NCBI RefSeq assembly: GCF_015477775.1
Contig: NZ_JADLQO010000008.1
Coordinates: 248,001 to 312,000, forward strand
Direction of reading: 5' to 3'
DNA from: Nocardia abscessus
GTDB lineage: Bacteria; Actinomycetota; Actinomycetes; Mycobacteriales; Mycobacteriaceae
Length of the DNA: 64,000 bases
Program-made: the position numbers and the translations under genes
Notes under the pieces: model-generated
The model's input: the letters and a program-made list of their open reading frames with translations, nothing else
Told to the model about the DNA's origin: nothing
Databases searched by the model: none
Shown here: positions 8,233 to 17,134 of the stretch, in pieces
How positions within the stretch are numbered: position 1 is the stretch's first letter
Layout of the letters: each line of letters begins with the position of its first letter

Positions 8233-8681
8233 GATGGTGCTCCTCGGTTGCTTCTTCAGTCCGTAATCCGCTGGCGCGGGGCGTTCGGTCACCTTGGTAT
8301 CTGGTCGTCGTCTGCTATTTCCTGTTCAGTCGCATTTCGGTGTTATCGATCACCGATAAGGATTGATTTTACTCCTTTGTCACTGCCGCGACGATGCGTC
8401 GGAGAATGGCTTATTTGCGATAGTCGCATTATTCATTCTCTCCTTTCGGCGACCTTTGTTTTCGCTGCAATATAATTCTAGTCTTCGAAAAAGGTCGTGG
8501 GCCAGAGTCTTTGCGAGTGATGTGTCGTGGCAGAACCATCTGTGCACGACCGAGGACATCTCGATAGGGCATTCGGGCATATCGACCAGTGGGCCGTCCA
8601 AGGCCGGTGTTCATCAGTAACGAGTGCCCGTTCCCGGCGCTCCTGAGACGCCGCTTGTAGCCACGTTGCGTAACCGGACAG
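8233..8681. other. 449-base intergenic region
   Basis: Apart from the dyad at 8339-8359, I see no gene. The stretch 8340-8500 is clearly AT-richer than the surroundings (for example ATAATTCTAGTCTTCG near 8470), as expected of promoter DNA or acquired DNA. Short open frames on either strand show no protein-like pattern. Confidence 0.5.
8339..8359. promoter_or_regulatory. Nested dyad upstream of aldehyde dehydrogenase
   Basis: TTATCG-atcac-CGATAA (8343-8359) overlaps CGGTG-ttatcgat-CACCG (8338-8355). It sits about 107 bases before the start codon at 8232 in an AT-richer stretch. It resembles a repressor operator, but no adjacent regulator obviously owns it. Confidence 0.4.
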
Positions 8682-8876
8682 CTACTCCTTGCTCGTCCCG
8701 TCCGTGGCTTCGCTGCCCGCATCGCGCTCGCGGAGGTACCGCTCAGCAGAAAGCTTGCGCGGGCACGCCGGGGTGCAGGTCGCGTGGAGCTTCAGCAGGC
8801 CCTGCGCGTGCTGCCCGTCGGCGGGCCGATTGCTGTCCTCGCAGTAATCCTGGACCCATGAACGCCGTGTCGTCAT
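8682..8876 (-). CDS. Small conserved-looking protein with CxxxC
   Basis: A 64-residue protein with hydrophilic ends and a central segment LLKLHATCTPACPRKLSAERYLRER. The Cys-x-x-x-Cys beside His could bind metal or form a disulfide. Its ATG overlaps the stop of the gene before it (ATGA at 8873-8876), so the two are translationally coupled. AAGGA lies about ten bases upstream. It belongs to a type of small gene often found beside XRE/TPR regulators in actinobacteria; no function is known to me. Confidence 0.55.
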   Translation of the reverse strand: MTTRRSWVQDYCEDSNRPADGQHAQGLLKLHATCTPACPRKLSAERYLRERDAGSEATDGTSKE

Positions 8877-9034
8877 CGCTGCTCGTCCTTCAACCGCGCG
8901 AAGATCTCACGCGCCGGTATCGACTCCGGATCGTCGCCCAGTTCGAGTAGCCAGGGCAGAACCCAGAACATAAGGATGAGCAGTCCGCCGACAGCGGCGA
9001 TGACGATCAAAACGGTTGCGAGTTCCGCGGTCAT
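8873..9034 (-). CDS. Small single-pass membrane protein
   Basis: A 53-residue protein. Residues 5-30 form one hydrophobic helix (LATVLIVIAAVGGLLILMFWVLPWLL), followed by an acidic then basic cytoplasmic-type tail ending REIFARLKDEQR. Its stop TGA overlaps the ATG of the next gene. It is divergent from the XRE/TPR regulator at 9176, with about 140 bases between them, an arrangement that suggests joint control. No family is recognised. Confidence 0.6.
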   Translation of the reverse strand: MTAELATVLIVIAAVGGLLILMFWVLPWLLELGDDPESIPAREIFARLKDEQR

Positions 9035-9175
9035 TCGGTGGCCCTTCAGCGCGTTATGGTGGTTGGCTGGCGCCCGGTGTCGGGGATTCGGGGGTCAACC
9101 CGACGCCGGGGCCTGCGAATACCTTGTCCTGGGTGAACCCATGCGAAGCGGCACATCGTGTGTCACCGTGGAGGG

Positions 9176-10363
9176 ATGGACGACGCCGGGATCGGGGAAC
9201 GTAGCGCCAGGGCGCGCAAACTCGCTCGGCTCAAACAGCTACAGCTTGCGCAGAAGGCGAACGTGTCGATGTCGCTGCTGCGCAAGGTCGAGCGAGGCAC
9301 ACGCCCCGCCTCGCCCGCGTTCATCGCTGCGGTGGCCGGTGCCCTCGGTGTGAACATCGAGGACCTGACCGGACAGCCCTACACCCCGGCGCGCGACGAT
9401 GCCGGGGCTCACGCCACCATCCGCGAGCTGCGTCGAAAGATTCTGGCGTTCAACGACGAACCGCTGAGCGCGCCGACCACCTTGGAAGAGTTGACCGCGG
9501 CACTGCATCGGGTCCAGGAGAGCAGGCGCCGGGGCCGGTACGGCGACCACACCGCCGAATTGCCTGACGTGATCCACGGTTTGCACGTACTCGCGAGCGA
9601 CGAACCTCCCGGACATCGGCTGGAGACTATCTATTCGACGCTCGCCTACGCCTACAACAGCGCCTCGTCGATCGCCTACCGGTACGGCTACCTCGACCTC
9701 GCCGGGTTGGCCGCCGAGCGCTGCGTGTGGGCAGCTGAACGCAGTGGTGACCCGGCGTGGCCGATCGCGGCGGAATACCATCGCGCGCTCATCCTGCTGT
9801 ACTCCGGCGCGTACGCCGGTGGGCTGCGGATCATCGCGCGCGCACACGCCGCAAGCGAAAATCTGCCCACCACACCGGAAGTTCTCGCGGTACGAGGCGC
9901 GTTGCATCTGCGGGGGGCGATACTGTCGGCCCGTGCGCTCGACGCCGAGACCGCCGACGCGCATCTTCGGGAAGCGCGCCGGATCGGACAGGTGATCGGC
10001 TCCGACCAGTATCAGGAGTACGGCACCGGGTTCCATCTGCCGAACGTCGCAATCCACTCCGTCGCGGTGCCCGTCGAGTTGTCCGATGGCACGACCGCGG
10101 TCGCACGTGCCGAGCAGATTCGGCTACCGGCATCCGTATCGCCCTCCCGCGCCGGGCATCACTGGATCGACGTGTCACGCGCGTGGTTGCTACACGGGGA
10201 CAAACAGCGTGCCCTCACCAGCCTCGACCAGGCGCGTCGGCTCGCGCCGGGGCTGACGCGCAACCATCCCCAAGTCCACGAGACCGTGCGCGTGCTCGCC
10301 CACGCCCGCCGCGGAACCGGCGACCTGGCCCGATTCGCGAAGTGGGCCGACGTCAAGATTTGA
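9176..10363 (+). CDS. XRE-family regulator with TPR-like C-terminus
   Basis: A 395-residue protein. Residues 4-60 form a helix-turn-helix of the XRE type (LARLKQLQLAQKANVSMSLLRKVERGTRPASPAFIAAVAGAL). The remaining 330 residues are helical repeats rich in Ala, Leu and Tyr, ending with HWIDVSRAWLLHGDKQRALTSLDQARRLAP, a TPR-like pair. Such proteins bind DNA through the N-terminus and sense peptides or partners through the repeats. ATG 9176 is taken as start, although GGAGGG abuts it directly, so GTG 9158 or a leaderless message is possible. It likely controls the divergent small gene pair at 8682-9034. Confidence 0.7.
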   Translation: MDDAGIGERSARARKLARLKQLQLAQKANVSMSLLRKVERGTRPASPAFIAAVAGALGVNIEDLTGQPYTPARDDAGAHATIRELRRKILAFNDEPLSAPTTLEELTAALHRVQESRRRGRYGDHTAELPDVIHGLHVLASDEPPGHRLETIYSTLAYAYNSASSIAYRYGYLDLAGLAAERCVWAAERSGDPAWPIAAEYHRALILLYSGAYAGGLRIIARAHAASENLPTTPEVLAVRGALHLRGAILSARALDAETADAHLREARRIGQVIGSDQYQEYGTGFHLPNVAIHSVAVPVELSDGTTAVARAEQIRLPASVSPSRAGHHWIDVSRAWLLHGDKQRALTSLDQARRLAPGLTRNHPQVHETVRVLAHARRGTGDLARFAKWADVKI

Positions 10364-10490
10364 GCTGTCCGGTACCCCGGGTGTGCCCGGCTCATCGTTC
10401 GACCGATAAATAGACGAGATTCGATGAGATCAAAATCCGACTTTGTAGGCATGACACTGCGCCGCTGCCGTATTCACGCCACGGAGGGTG

Positions 10491-11462
10491 TCAGGGGGCC
10501 GGTGCACGTTCTGGGCACTGCCATGGCACAGTTTGGGGTTGGGGATTGTCTTCGGCGAATTTCTTGAAGGCGCTCGATCGTGAGACGCTGACGATGGAGG
10601 AGTCGGCTGGAACGATGACCGCGAATCCGTTGTCCTGGGACCATTTTGCGGGCACAAGTACCCATAGGTCGCCTCGGGCTACGAGGGCGCGGAAACACTG
10701 GTAGCGGAATCGTGGAGGCTGTTGCGGTTGGGTCTCGACCAATGTCTCCGCGATCAGGTTTCTCGGCACGTCCAAGCGTTCGTCCGTCACGACGGAGACG
10801 ACGGACTCCCTCGTCCAGAGTTCGTGGGCGGCGGTTTGGGCGGCGTTGTCGCCGAGTCGGGTGGCGAAGGAATTCATCACGGCGAAGAGGGCCAGGAGGC
10901 TGACTGCGATCGCGATGGTTTGGTTGACTCGTGTGGTCGGTGTCGGTCCACGCGTACTGGGCTCGGTCGTCGAGGTGGACAGGACCCAATAGCCGACCAC
11001 AATGAGAAGGCCGCCCGATCCGAGCGTGGTGGGTGAAAACGCCCAGGAAATGGCGGGGGACTCGGGCGTGAGCCAGGGCACCACTACGCCTGTGATACCG
11101 GTGGTGATGAAGACTGCTCCGAGCGTGAGGACGGTGCGGCCGATGGTGCGAACCAGGCGTGGTCGTTGTCCGCTCCGGATGAAACGTCCCGCGTAGGTGC
11201 CCACCCAGGCAGCTGAGAACCACCCGACCAGCAGTAGCAGCAGTGGTGCGTACAGCACGCTGACGCTCCCCACTACGTAGTCGCTGGAGGTGAAGCCGAG
11301 GGCGTCGCAGTCGACGCCGAAATGGGCCAGTTTCTTGCGGGTGTAGACGTAGCCGAAGTAGTAACACAGCGCTGTGATGATCGTGGTCGGAGCGACGACT
11401 GCCCCGATGAAGCCGACCCATCGTTGGAGCATCGCCGGGGACGCGGCCGACTGGTCGGTCAT
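10491..11462 (-). CDS. Hypothetical multi-pass membrane protein
   Basis: A 323-residue protein with about five hydrophobic segments: two in the first 80 residues, one near 100-125, one near 145-165, one near 185-205. A soluble C-terminal domain of about 115 residues follows. No family is recognised. Start ATG 11462 follows AAGG at suitable spacing and lies two bases after the end of the lipoprotein gene upstream, so the two form an operon and may act together at the membrane. The C-terminus ends in a Pro-rich tail. Confidence 0.6.
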   Translation of the reverse strand: MTDQSAASPAMLQRWVGFIGAVVAPTTIITALCYYFGYVYTRKKLAHFGVDCDALGFTSSDYVVGSVSVLYAPLLLLLVGWFSAAWVGTYAGRFIRSGQRPRLVRTIGRTVLTLGAVFITTGITGVVVPWLTPESPAISWAFSPTTLGSGGLLIVVGYWVLSTSTTEPSTRGPTPTTRVNQTIAIAVSLLALFAVMNSFATRLGDNAAQTAAHELWTRESVVSVVTDERLDVPRNLIAETLVETQPQQPPRFRYQCFRALVARGDLWVLVPAKWSQDNGFAVIVPADSSIVSVSRSSAFKKFAEDNPQPQTVPWQCPERAPAP

Positions 11463-11463
11463 C

Positions 11464-11919
11464 TCACGAACCTTCTGGCGTGCCGTTGGGTGCGGGCGTC
11501 GGCCCATTGGGTATGACCTGCGAGGTCGGCGGAGTGCCCGTTTCGGCCGGTTCCGGTGACCTGGTCCCTGGCAGCGGTGGAGTGGAAGGGCGTACGTTGC
11601 CTCCCGGAGTAGGTGGTCGCCCACCTGGTGCACGGGTACCGAGCGGTTCCGCAGTCGGGAACGAGTTTCCGTCAGGTATCGGCACTCGAGACGACGGAGA
11701 CGCTGGAACAGAATCTGCGGGCGAAACCGTCACTCCGGGCTGCGACGCGGCCGACGTAGATGTCACCGAAGGGGAGGCCGACTCGGGCGGCGGGGGTATG
11801 TCGGTGTTGTTGCTTTCGCAAGCCATGAAAACGGTCGCTGAGAATCCGAGCGCCGAGACTTTCGCGGCAAACCAAGCGGCTCTCGCGGGCCTCGAGCTAT
11901 GGCTACTTGGAGATCGCAT
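11464..11919 (-). CDS. Putative Pro/Ser/Thr-rich lipoprotein
   Basis: A 151-residue protein. Residues 14-33 are hydrophobic and end VFMAC, a weak lipobox with Cys34 as possible lipidation site. The rest is low-complexity Pro, Ser, Thr and Gly without secondary-structure signals, typical of a wall-spanning stalk. AGGAG lies six bases before ATG 11919. The stop is two bases from the start of the membrane protein downstream, implying co-translation and a shared surface role. Confidence 0.55.
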   Translation of the reverse strand: MRSPSSHSSRPARAAWFAAKVSALGFSATVFMACESNNTDIPPPPESASPSVTSTSAASQPGVTVSPADSVPASPSSRVPIPDGNSFPTAEPLGTRAPGGRPPTPGGNVRPSTPPLPGTRSPEPAETGTPPTSQVIPNGPTPAPNGTPEGS

Positions 11920-12354
11920 CGAAACTCCTGGTTCGACTACTCGTGCTCGAGGAGAACCCTGCCAGTGGAAGCTAGATTGCTCACGGGTAGCCGACTACCT
12001 GTACTTCGGCTTCATGGACGAAGGGTCGGTTGTAGCTGGATCTGCGGACGCACGGGGAGACGTCACACTCGTGCAGCGCACGATCCTTGCGGTGTGAACC
12101 TGCCGGGAGAATCCTGGTCTGGACTCGACAATGAGCAGTTGAGGAGGGCGCTCGGCGGTGACGCCGACCTGGACAGCAGAGGTGAGGCGTGTACATGAGG
12201 GTCCCAACCACCTCAGCGAGAAGCCGAACTGCTATTTCGTTCCACATCGGGCCGGTTGGTCGGCGGTAAGTGCCGGACTACGCCTGACCGGCTGCGCCAG
12301 CGGTTCAGGCGTCGCCGATCAGGTCCATGTCGACCCGGCGCAGCGCCATATGGC
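11920..12354. other. 435-base intergenic region
   Basis: I see no convincing gene. Several short open frames exist on both strands, but none has a ribosome site plus protein-like composition. It must contain the promoter for the lipoprotein/membrane operon and the end of the ABC exporter operon. Confidence 0.5.
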
Positions 12355-14070
12355 TCATTCAAACGCTACCGGCACCCGGGACACTTCCCAGAAGTCGGCG
12401 TAGTGCCCGCCGTGGCGCAGCAGCTCTTCGTGACTGCCCTGCTCCACGACCCGGCCGCCGTCCAGGAAGACGATGCGGTCGGCGCGTTGGACGGTGCGCA
12501 GCCGGTGCGCCACCATCACCACCGTCCGGCCCGCCATCAGGCGCTCGATGCCCTCGTGGACGGCTGCCTCGTTCATCGGGTCCAGTGCGGAGGTCACCTC
12601 GTCCAGCAGCACGATGGGGGCGTCCTTCAGCAGCGCTCGCGCGATCGAGACACGCTGACGCTCGCCACCGGACAGGAGTGCGCCGCCCTCGCCGACAGTC
12701 GTGGCCCATCCGTCGGGCAGGCGCTCGATCACTTCGTCCAAGCGCGCCGCGGTCGCTGCCGCTCGGACTTCGGCGTCGGTGGCGTCGGGACGGCCGAGGC
12801 GCACGTTCTCCTCGATGGTGCCGTCGAAGAGGTAGACGCCCTGGAAGACGATGGCGTACTGCGCCATCAGTGTTTCGGTGCCGATCGAGCGGACGTCCAC
12901 ACCTCCCACGCGCACCGCACCCTCGTCCACGTCGTAGAACCGAGCGAGCAGTTGCAGCAAGGTGCTCTTACCGGCCCCCGACGGCCCGACAACGGCGAGT
13001 CGCTGGCCCTCCGGCACGGACAGCGACACGTTGTCGATCACTGTGCGGCCGCCATGCTGGAAGGTAACGGACTCGAACTCCAGAGCATGACCTACCGGCT
13101 GGATCGGTTCAGGAGCTTCCGGCAGGGGCGCGGTGCGCAACACCTTGTCGAGTCCAGCCAGCCCCACCCGCGCGCCGCGCAGTTGGCCACCGATTTCCGA
13201 CAGCGACAGCAGCGGATCCGCGCAGCGGGCGGCCAGCACCAGGATCGCCAAAACCTCTGCTGCACCGATGTTCCCGCCGAGCGCGAGGTAGGCGCCCAAC
13301 GCGAGCAGTGCGGTGAACACGGCCTGCACGGTGAGCGTCAGGCCCACTATGCCGGGCAGTGCCGACAGCATGGAACGGCGGGCCGCGCGCTCGAGTCCCG
13401 ACAGCGAGTCGTCGAGCAGTCGGAAGCGTTCGGCGGTGCGGCCGCCGGCGCGCAGCACCGGCTGGGCCTGGAGATATTCGATGACTCTCCCCGTGGCCTC
13501 CGTGGTGCGTTCGGTGCGCTCCGCATCGGCGGCGGCCATCGCACGTCCCGTCCAGATCTGGATCGCCGCCACGATCGGCACGGCGGCCAGCGCGGCCGAT
13601 CCCATCTTCCAGTCGAAGGCGAGCATCACGAGGAGGATCGTCAGCGGAGTCGCCACTGCGGAGATCAAAGGGGCCAGCAGATGGGCGATCACGCTCATTG
13701 CCTGCAATACACCCTCGCTGGCGAGGACCGACACCTCCCCGACGCGACCGGCGGTGAACCAGCCGAGGGGCAATCGAGCCAGGCGATCGCCGAAACGATG
13801 ATAGACACCGCGCAACAGCGTGGTCCCGACGCGGAATCCGGAGAGATCGCTGCGATAGCGCAGCGCCGCGTAGCCGGCGACAGCCGTCCCGAACGCGATC
13901 AGCCAAGGCCGGGCGTCCGTGGGCGTGCTTCCGAACAGTGCCCGCAACACCGGAACGAGCAGTGCGTAGGACAAACCTTCGACTACGGCGGTTGCCGTCA
14001 TCAGGGCCACAGTGCGGCGCACGGGCTGGGCGTACTCGTCTCCGAGCACGCGCAATAGCATTCGAATCAT
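12355..14070 (-). CDS. ABC exporter half-transporter, IrtB-like
   Basis: A 571-residue membrane-plus-ATPase fusion. About six membrane helices lie in residues 1-300, then an ATPase with Walker A GPSGAGKST, signature LSGGERQR, Walker B IVLLDEV and the switch His in VAHRLRT. It resembles IrtB-type siderophore transporters of mycolic actinobacteria (N-terminus MIRMLLRVLGDEY). Its ATG overlaps the stop of the partner gene (ATGA at 14067-14070), so the two halves are made in equal amounts and probably pair. The longer reading to 14136 lies inside the partner gene and is rejected. Confidence 0.85.
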   Translation of the reverse strand: MIRMLLRVLGDEYAQPVRRTVALMTATAVVEGLSYALLVPVLRALFGSTPTDARPWLIAFGTAVAGYAALRYRSDLSGFRVGTTLLRGVYHRFGDRLARLPLGWFTAGRVGEVSVLASEGVLQAMSVIAHLLAPLISAVATPLTILLVMLAFDWKMGSAALAAVPIVAAIQIWTGRAMAAADAERTERTTEATGRVIEYLQAQPVLRAGGRTAERFRLLDDSLSGLERAARRSMLSALPGIVGLTLTVQAVFTALLALGAYLALGGNIGAAEVLAILVLAARCADPLLSLSEIGGQLRGARVGLAGLDKVLRTAPLPEAPEPIQPVGHALEFESVTFQHGGRTVIDNVSLSVPEGQRLAVVGPSGAGKSTLLQLLARFYDVDEGAVRVGGVDVRSIGTETLMAQYAIVFQGVYLFDGTIEENVRLGRPDATDAEVRAAATAARLDEVIERLPDGWATTVGEGGALLSGGERQRVSIARALLKDAPIVLLDEVTSALDPMNEAAVHEGIERLMAGRTVVMVAHRLRTVQRADRIVFLDGGRVVEQGSHEELLRHGGHYADFWEVSRVPVAFE

Positions 14071-15968
14071 CGGGGCTCGTCTCCTTGCAGTGTCTGATCG
14101 TTCGCAGGACCGTGCGCGGCTACGATCCGCCTCCATGGCCCGAGCTCACGTCGCAGCACGCCACCGAGGGTTTCGGCTCCATCGGTGAACGCGACTCGGT
14201 GGGATTGCCAGAATTCGGCGAACTTGCCTTTCCCCGCCAGCAATTCGGCGGGTTTGCCGCGCTCGACGATCGACCCGTTCTCCAGCAGCACGACGGCATC
14301 GGCCTCGGCGATCGTCTCGAGGCGATGGGCGATGACCAGAATGGTCCGATCGCCCGCCATCGTCGCCAGTGCCCGGCGCACCGCCTGTTCGGTGTGCGGG
14401 TCGGCGAAGGCGGTCGCCTCGTCGAGCACGAGAACCGGCGCGTCGGCAAGCAGAGCCCGCGCGAGTGAAATGCGTTGCGATTCACCGCCGGACAATTGAA
14501 CGCCCGCACCGAGGACGGTGTCGTAGCCGTGCGGCAGTTGGAGGATTCGCTCGTGGATGTTCGCCAACCGGGCGGCGCGCACTACGTCGTCGCGGTCGGC
14601 ATGCGGCACCGCCAGCGCGATGTTGTCCGCGACCGATGCGCGCAGCAGGCGAACGTCTTGGAATACGAAGGAAACCATCCGGTAGAGCTCACGGCCGGCG
14701 AGTTCGCGCAGATCGACTCCGCCCAGGGTCACCGAGCCGTGGGTCGGGTCGAAGAATCGCGGCAACAACTGCACCAGTGTGGATTTGCCGCTTCCCGACG
14801 GTCCGACGATCGCGGTGACCGTGCCCGGTTCGAGCACCAGGTCGATCCCACGCAATACCTCCCGACCGGCGTCGTACCCGAAGCGCACGTCACGCAGTTC
14901 CACCCGGTGGCCCTGTGGCGCGACCGGGCGCGCGGGCTCCGGCAGCGAGGGCACGGCGAGCACGTCGCGGATGCGCTCGACGGCGCGGCGGGCGGCCTGC
15001 AGATCGTCGAATCCGTGGCCGAGTGCGGCGATCGGAGCGGTGAGGCCGAGGCCCAGCAGCAGGAACGGCAGCAGGTCGGCCGGGGCGAGGGAACCGTCCG
15101 TGATCAGGACCGTCCCACCGATCAGGACGACCAGCAGCACGAACGGCGGCGACAGAACCACCTGCATCCCCGCGGCGATCCCGGCGAGACCGTGCACCAT
15201 GCGCAGGAACGAGTCCGCGAAATCGTCCGCGGCCGTGCGGAATTTGCGGTGGGCGCGCTCGCCGGAGCCGAACGCTTTGATCACCGAGATGCCCTGCACG
15301 AACTCGACGGCAGCGTTCGCGATCCGGCTCATCCCCGCATCGAACTCCTTCTGCTCGCGCAGCCGGGCCGGGGTCATCATCAGTGGGACCAGCGCCACTG
15401 CCGGCACCACCGGAATGAGCGTGATCAACGTGAGCCGCCAGTCGATGCTGAACAGGTAGATCAGCGACACCAGCGGCACCACGAACGCGGCGACGAGATC
15501 GCCGGGAGTGTGGGCGATGAGCGGGTGCACGGCACTCACGTCCTTACCGACGATCTTCGCCAGCTCGCCGGAGCTGCGCCGGGCGAACCAGCCGATCGGC
15601 ACCCGCCCCAGCCGCGCGGCCAGTTGCCGGCGAAACGACAGCTGCACCTGGCTGTCGAGCAGGTGCCCGATGCCGGACGACGCGGCCGTGAACAGCAACC
15701 GGACGAACAAGCCGACCGCCCCCGCGATCACGACCATCCAGACCTGACCGTGATCCATCGGCCCAGGCGACAACAGAGTTCGACCCAATTCGGCCACCGC
15801 GAGCAACGGCGCCAGACCGGCGACAGCGCCGATGATCTGCAGGACGACAACGGCGGCGAAGCCGCCCAGGTGAGGGCGCAGCAATCCGGCCACGCTCGGT
15901 TCCGCCGAGGTATCCGCGGAGGGCGGTGCGGACCGCTCCCTCGAATCGGCAACGTCGATGGTGGTCAT
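14067..15968 (-). CDS. ABC exporter half-transporter, IrtA-like without SIP domain
   Basis: A 633-residue half-transporter with about six helices in residues 35-330, then Walker A GPSGSGKST, signature LSGGESQRIS, Walker B VLVLDEATAF and switch His. The first 30 residues are polar. Mycobacterial IrtA carries an N-terminal siderophore-interacting flavin domain; none is present here. The last 35 residues extend beyond the ATPase. ATG 15968 follows GGGAG. It is the middle gene of an operon: esterase 30 bases upstream, partner ABC gene overlapping downstream. Siderophore or lipid-like cargo is inferred from the resemblance. Confidence 0.85.
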   Translation of the reverse strand: MTTIDVADSRERSAPPSADTSAEPSVAGLLRPHLGGFAAVVVLQIIGAVAGLAPLLAVAELGRTLLSPGPMDHGQVWMVVIAGAVGLFVRLLFTAASSGIGHLLDSQVQLSFRRQLAARLGRVPIGWFARRSSGELAKIVGKDVSAVHPLIAHTPGDLVAAFVVPLVSLIYLFSIDWRLTLITLIPVVPAVALVPLMMTPARLREQKEFDAGMSRIANAAVEFVQGISVIKAFGSGERAHRKFRTAADDFADSFLRMVHGLAGIAAGMQVVLSPPFVLLVVLIGGTVLITDGSLAPADLLPFLLLGLGLTAPIAALGHGFDDLQAARRAVERIRDVLAVPSLPEPARPVAPQGHRVELRDVRFGYDAGREVLRGIDLVLEPGTVTAIVGPSGSGKSTLVQLLPRFFDPTHGSVTLGGVDLRELAGRELYRMVSFVFQDVRLLRASVADNIALAVPHADRDDVVRAARLANIHERILQLPHGYDTVLGAGVQLSGGESQRISLARALLADAPVLVLDEATAFADPHTEQAVRRALATMAGDRTILVIAHRLETIAEADAVVLLENGSIVERGKPAELLAGKGKFAEFWQSHRVAFTDGAETLGGVLRRELGPWRRIVAAHGPANDQTLQGDEPR

Positions 15969-15998
15969 CGTTCTCCCGTCTTCGTCGATCTCGCCGCG

Positions 15999-16928
15999 CT
16001 AAGCCGTTTTCGAGCTGGCGGCGGTATCCCCGGCCAAGGCGCGACGCAGGGCCGCGGCGAGTTCGGCGGTCTGGCGCTGGGACACCTGGGCGGACAGGAT
16101 CGCCTGCGAGCCGTGGAACGTGCCGGGCCACTGATGCAGCTCGACCGGCACGCCCGCCCGCAACAGGCGCAGTGCGTAGTCGATGTCTTCGTCGCGGTTC
16201 GGACAGAACTCCGCGGTGGCGATGTAGGCAGGTGGCAGACCGGACAGGTCGGTGGCCCGCGCCGGGGCAGCGTATGGCGTGGCGGGCGTGGAATCCAGGT
16301 AATGCCCCCACATCTGGGCGACTTTGCCGCGAGTCACGAAGGGCGTATCGGTGAAATTCCGCGCCGACCAGGACTGCTGCCGGTCATCGAGGACCGGTTG
16401 ATTGAGCAGTTGGAAGCGGATCGGCGGCCCCTGCTGGTCCCGCGCCCGCAATGCCACCGCGGCCGCGAGTCCCGCGCCGGCGCTGTGGCCGCCGATCGCG
16501 ATCCGCGCCGGGTCGATGCCGAGCTCGGCGGCGTGCTCGGCCGTCCAGGTCAGCACCGTGTAGATGTCATCGTGCGCGGCGGGAAACGGGTGCTCGGGGG
16601 CCAAGCGGTAGCCCACCGAGATGACCGTGGCGCCGGAGCCGGTGGCGAGCAGCGCGCCCCACGGATGCTCGGTGTCCAGATCGCCCATGACGAATCCGCC
16701 GCCGTGCAGCCACAAGATAGCCCCCTGTGCCCGGTGCGGCCGATAGATCCGGATCGGCACATCGGAATCGCCAGGCACGGTGCGATTTTCGATCTCCAGC
16801 TCCGCCGTCTCCGGTACGGCGATCGCGGCGGCCAGCTCGGCGAGGTTCTCGCGGGCGGTGACCGGGTCGCTCAGGTCGGCCGGGGGGAACAGCGGGATGA
16901 ATGCTTCGAGTTCGGGATCGATGATCAT
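15999..16928 (-). CDS. Alpha/beta-hydrolase esterase, HSL family
   Basis: A 309-residue carboxylesterase of the hormone-sensitive-lipase group. It has the oxyanion motif HGGGF near 74-78, the nucleophile elbow GHSAGAG near 148, and the late Asp (NRDEDIDYA) and His (GTFHGSQ) of the triad. It is cytoplasmic (no signal peptide). It is the first gene of the operon with the two ABC half-transporters, so a role in trimming or releasing an ester-linked cargo such as a siderophore is possible but unproven. Its upstream region is homologous to that of the gene at 19197. Confidence 0.8.
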   Translation of the reverse strand: MIIDPELEAFIPLFPPADLSDPVTARENLAELAAAIAVPETAELEIENRTVPGDSDVPIRIYRPHRAQGAILWLHGGGFVMGDLDTEHPWGALLATGSGATVISVGYRLAPEHPFPAAHDDIYTVLTWTAEHAAELGIDPARIAIGGHSAGAGLAAAVALRARDQQGPPIRFQLLNQPVLDDRQQSWSARNFTDTPFVTRGKVAQMWGHYLDSTPATPYAAPARATDLSGLPPAYIATAEFCPNRDEDIDYALRLLRAGVPVELHQWPGTFHGSQAILSAQVSQRQTAELAAALRRALAGDTAASSKTA

Positions 16929-17034
16929 GCCGACGATCGTCGCGTCCGCCGGGTATGCTCCGCTTCCGGCGACGGGAGTCGCTGTCTACGTGAATGCGCG
17001 TACGAAGATGACTGTCAGCTGCGTCGTTCGTCGT
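16925..17034 (-). repeat. Mirror repeat element A (promoter/leader of esterase operon)
   Basis: About 110 bases, roughly 80% identical to element B at 19090-19200 in the opposite orientation. Both end at a start codon. The best blocks are 21 identical bases (starting GCTTCCGGCGACGGGAG) and GTCTACGTGAAT. It contains an imperfect dyad TACGCG-catt-CACGTA read toward the esterase and GCGACtcccGTCGC. Confidence 0.7.
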
Positions 17035-17134
17035 ACCGGCGGTGGTCGAACGAACACCGGGCGTACCGAAATATGCGCAGCGGCAAGGTGTGTTCGCGGC
17101 GCTGCCCCGCCAGAGACGGGCGAACCGCCGACAG

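Noticed and set aside
12256..14058. 600-codon plus-strand frame over the ABC gene
   Set aside because: Antisense shadow without domains or ribosome site.
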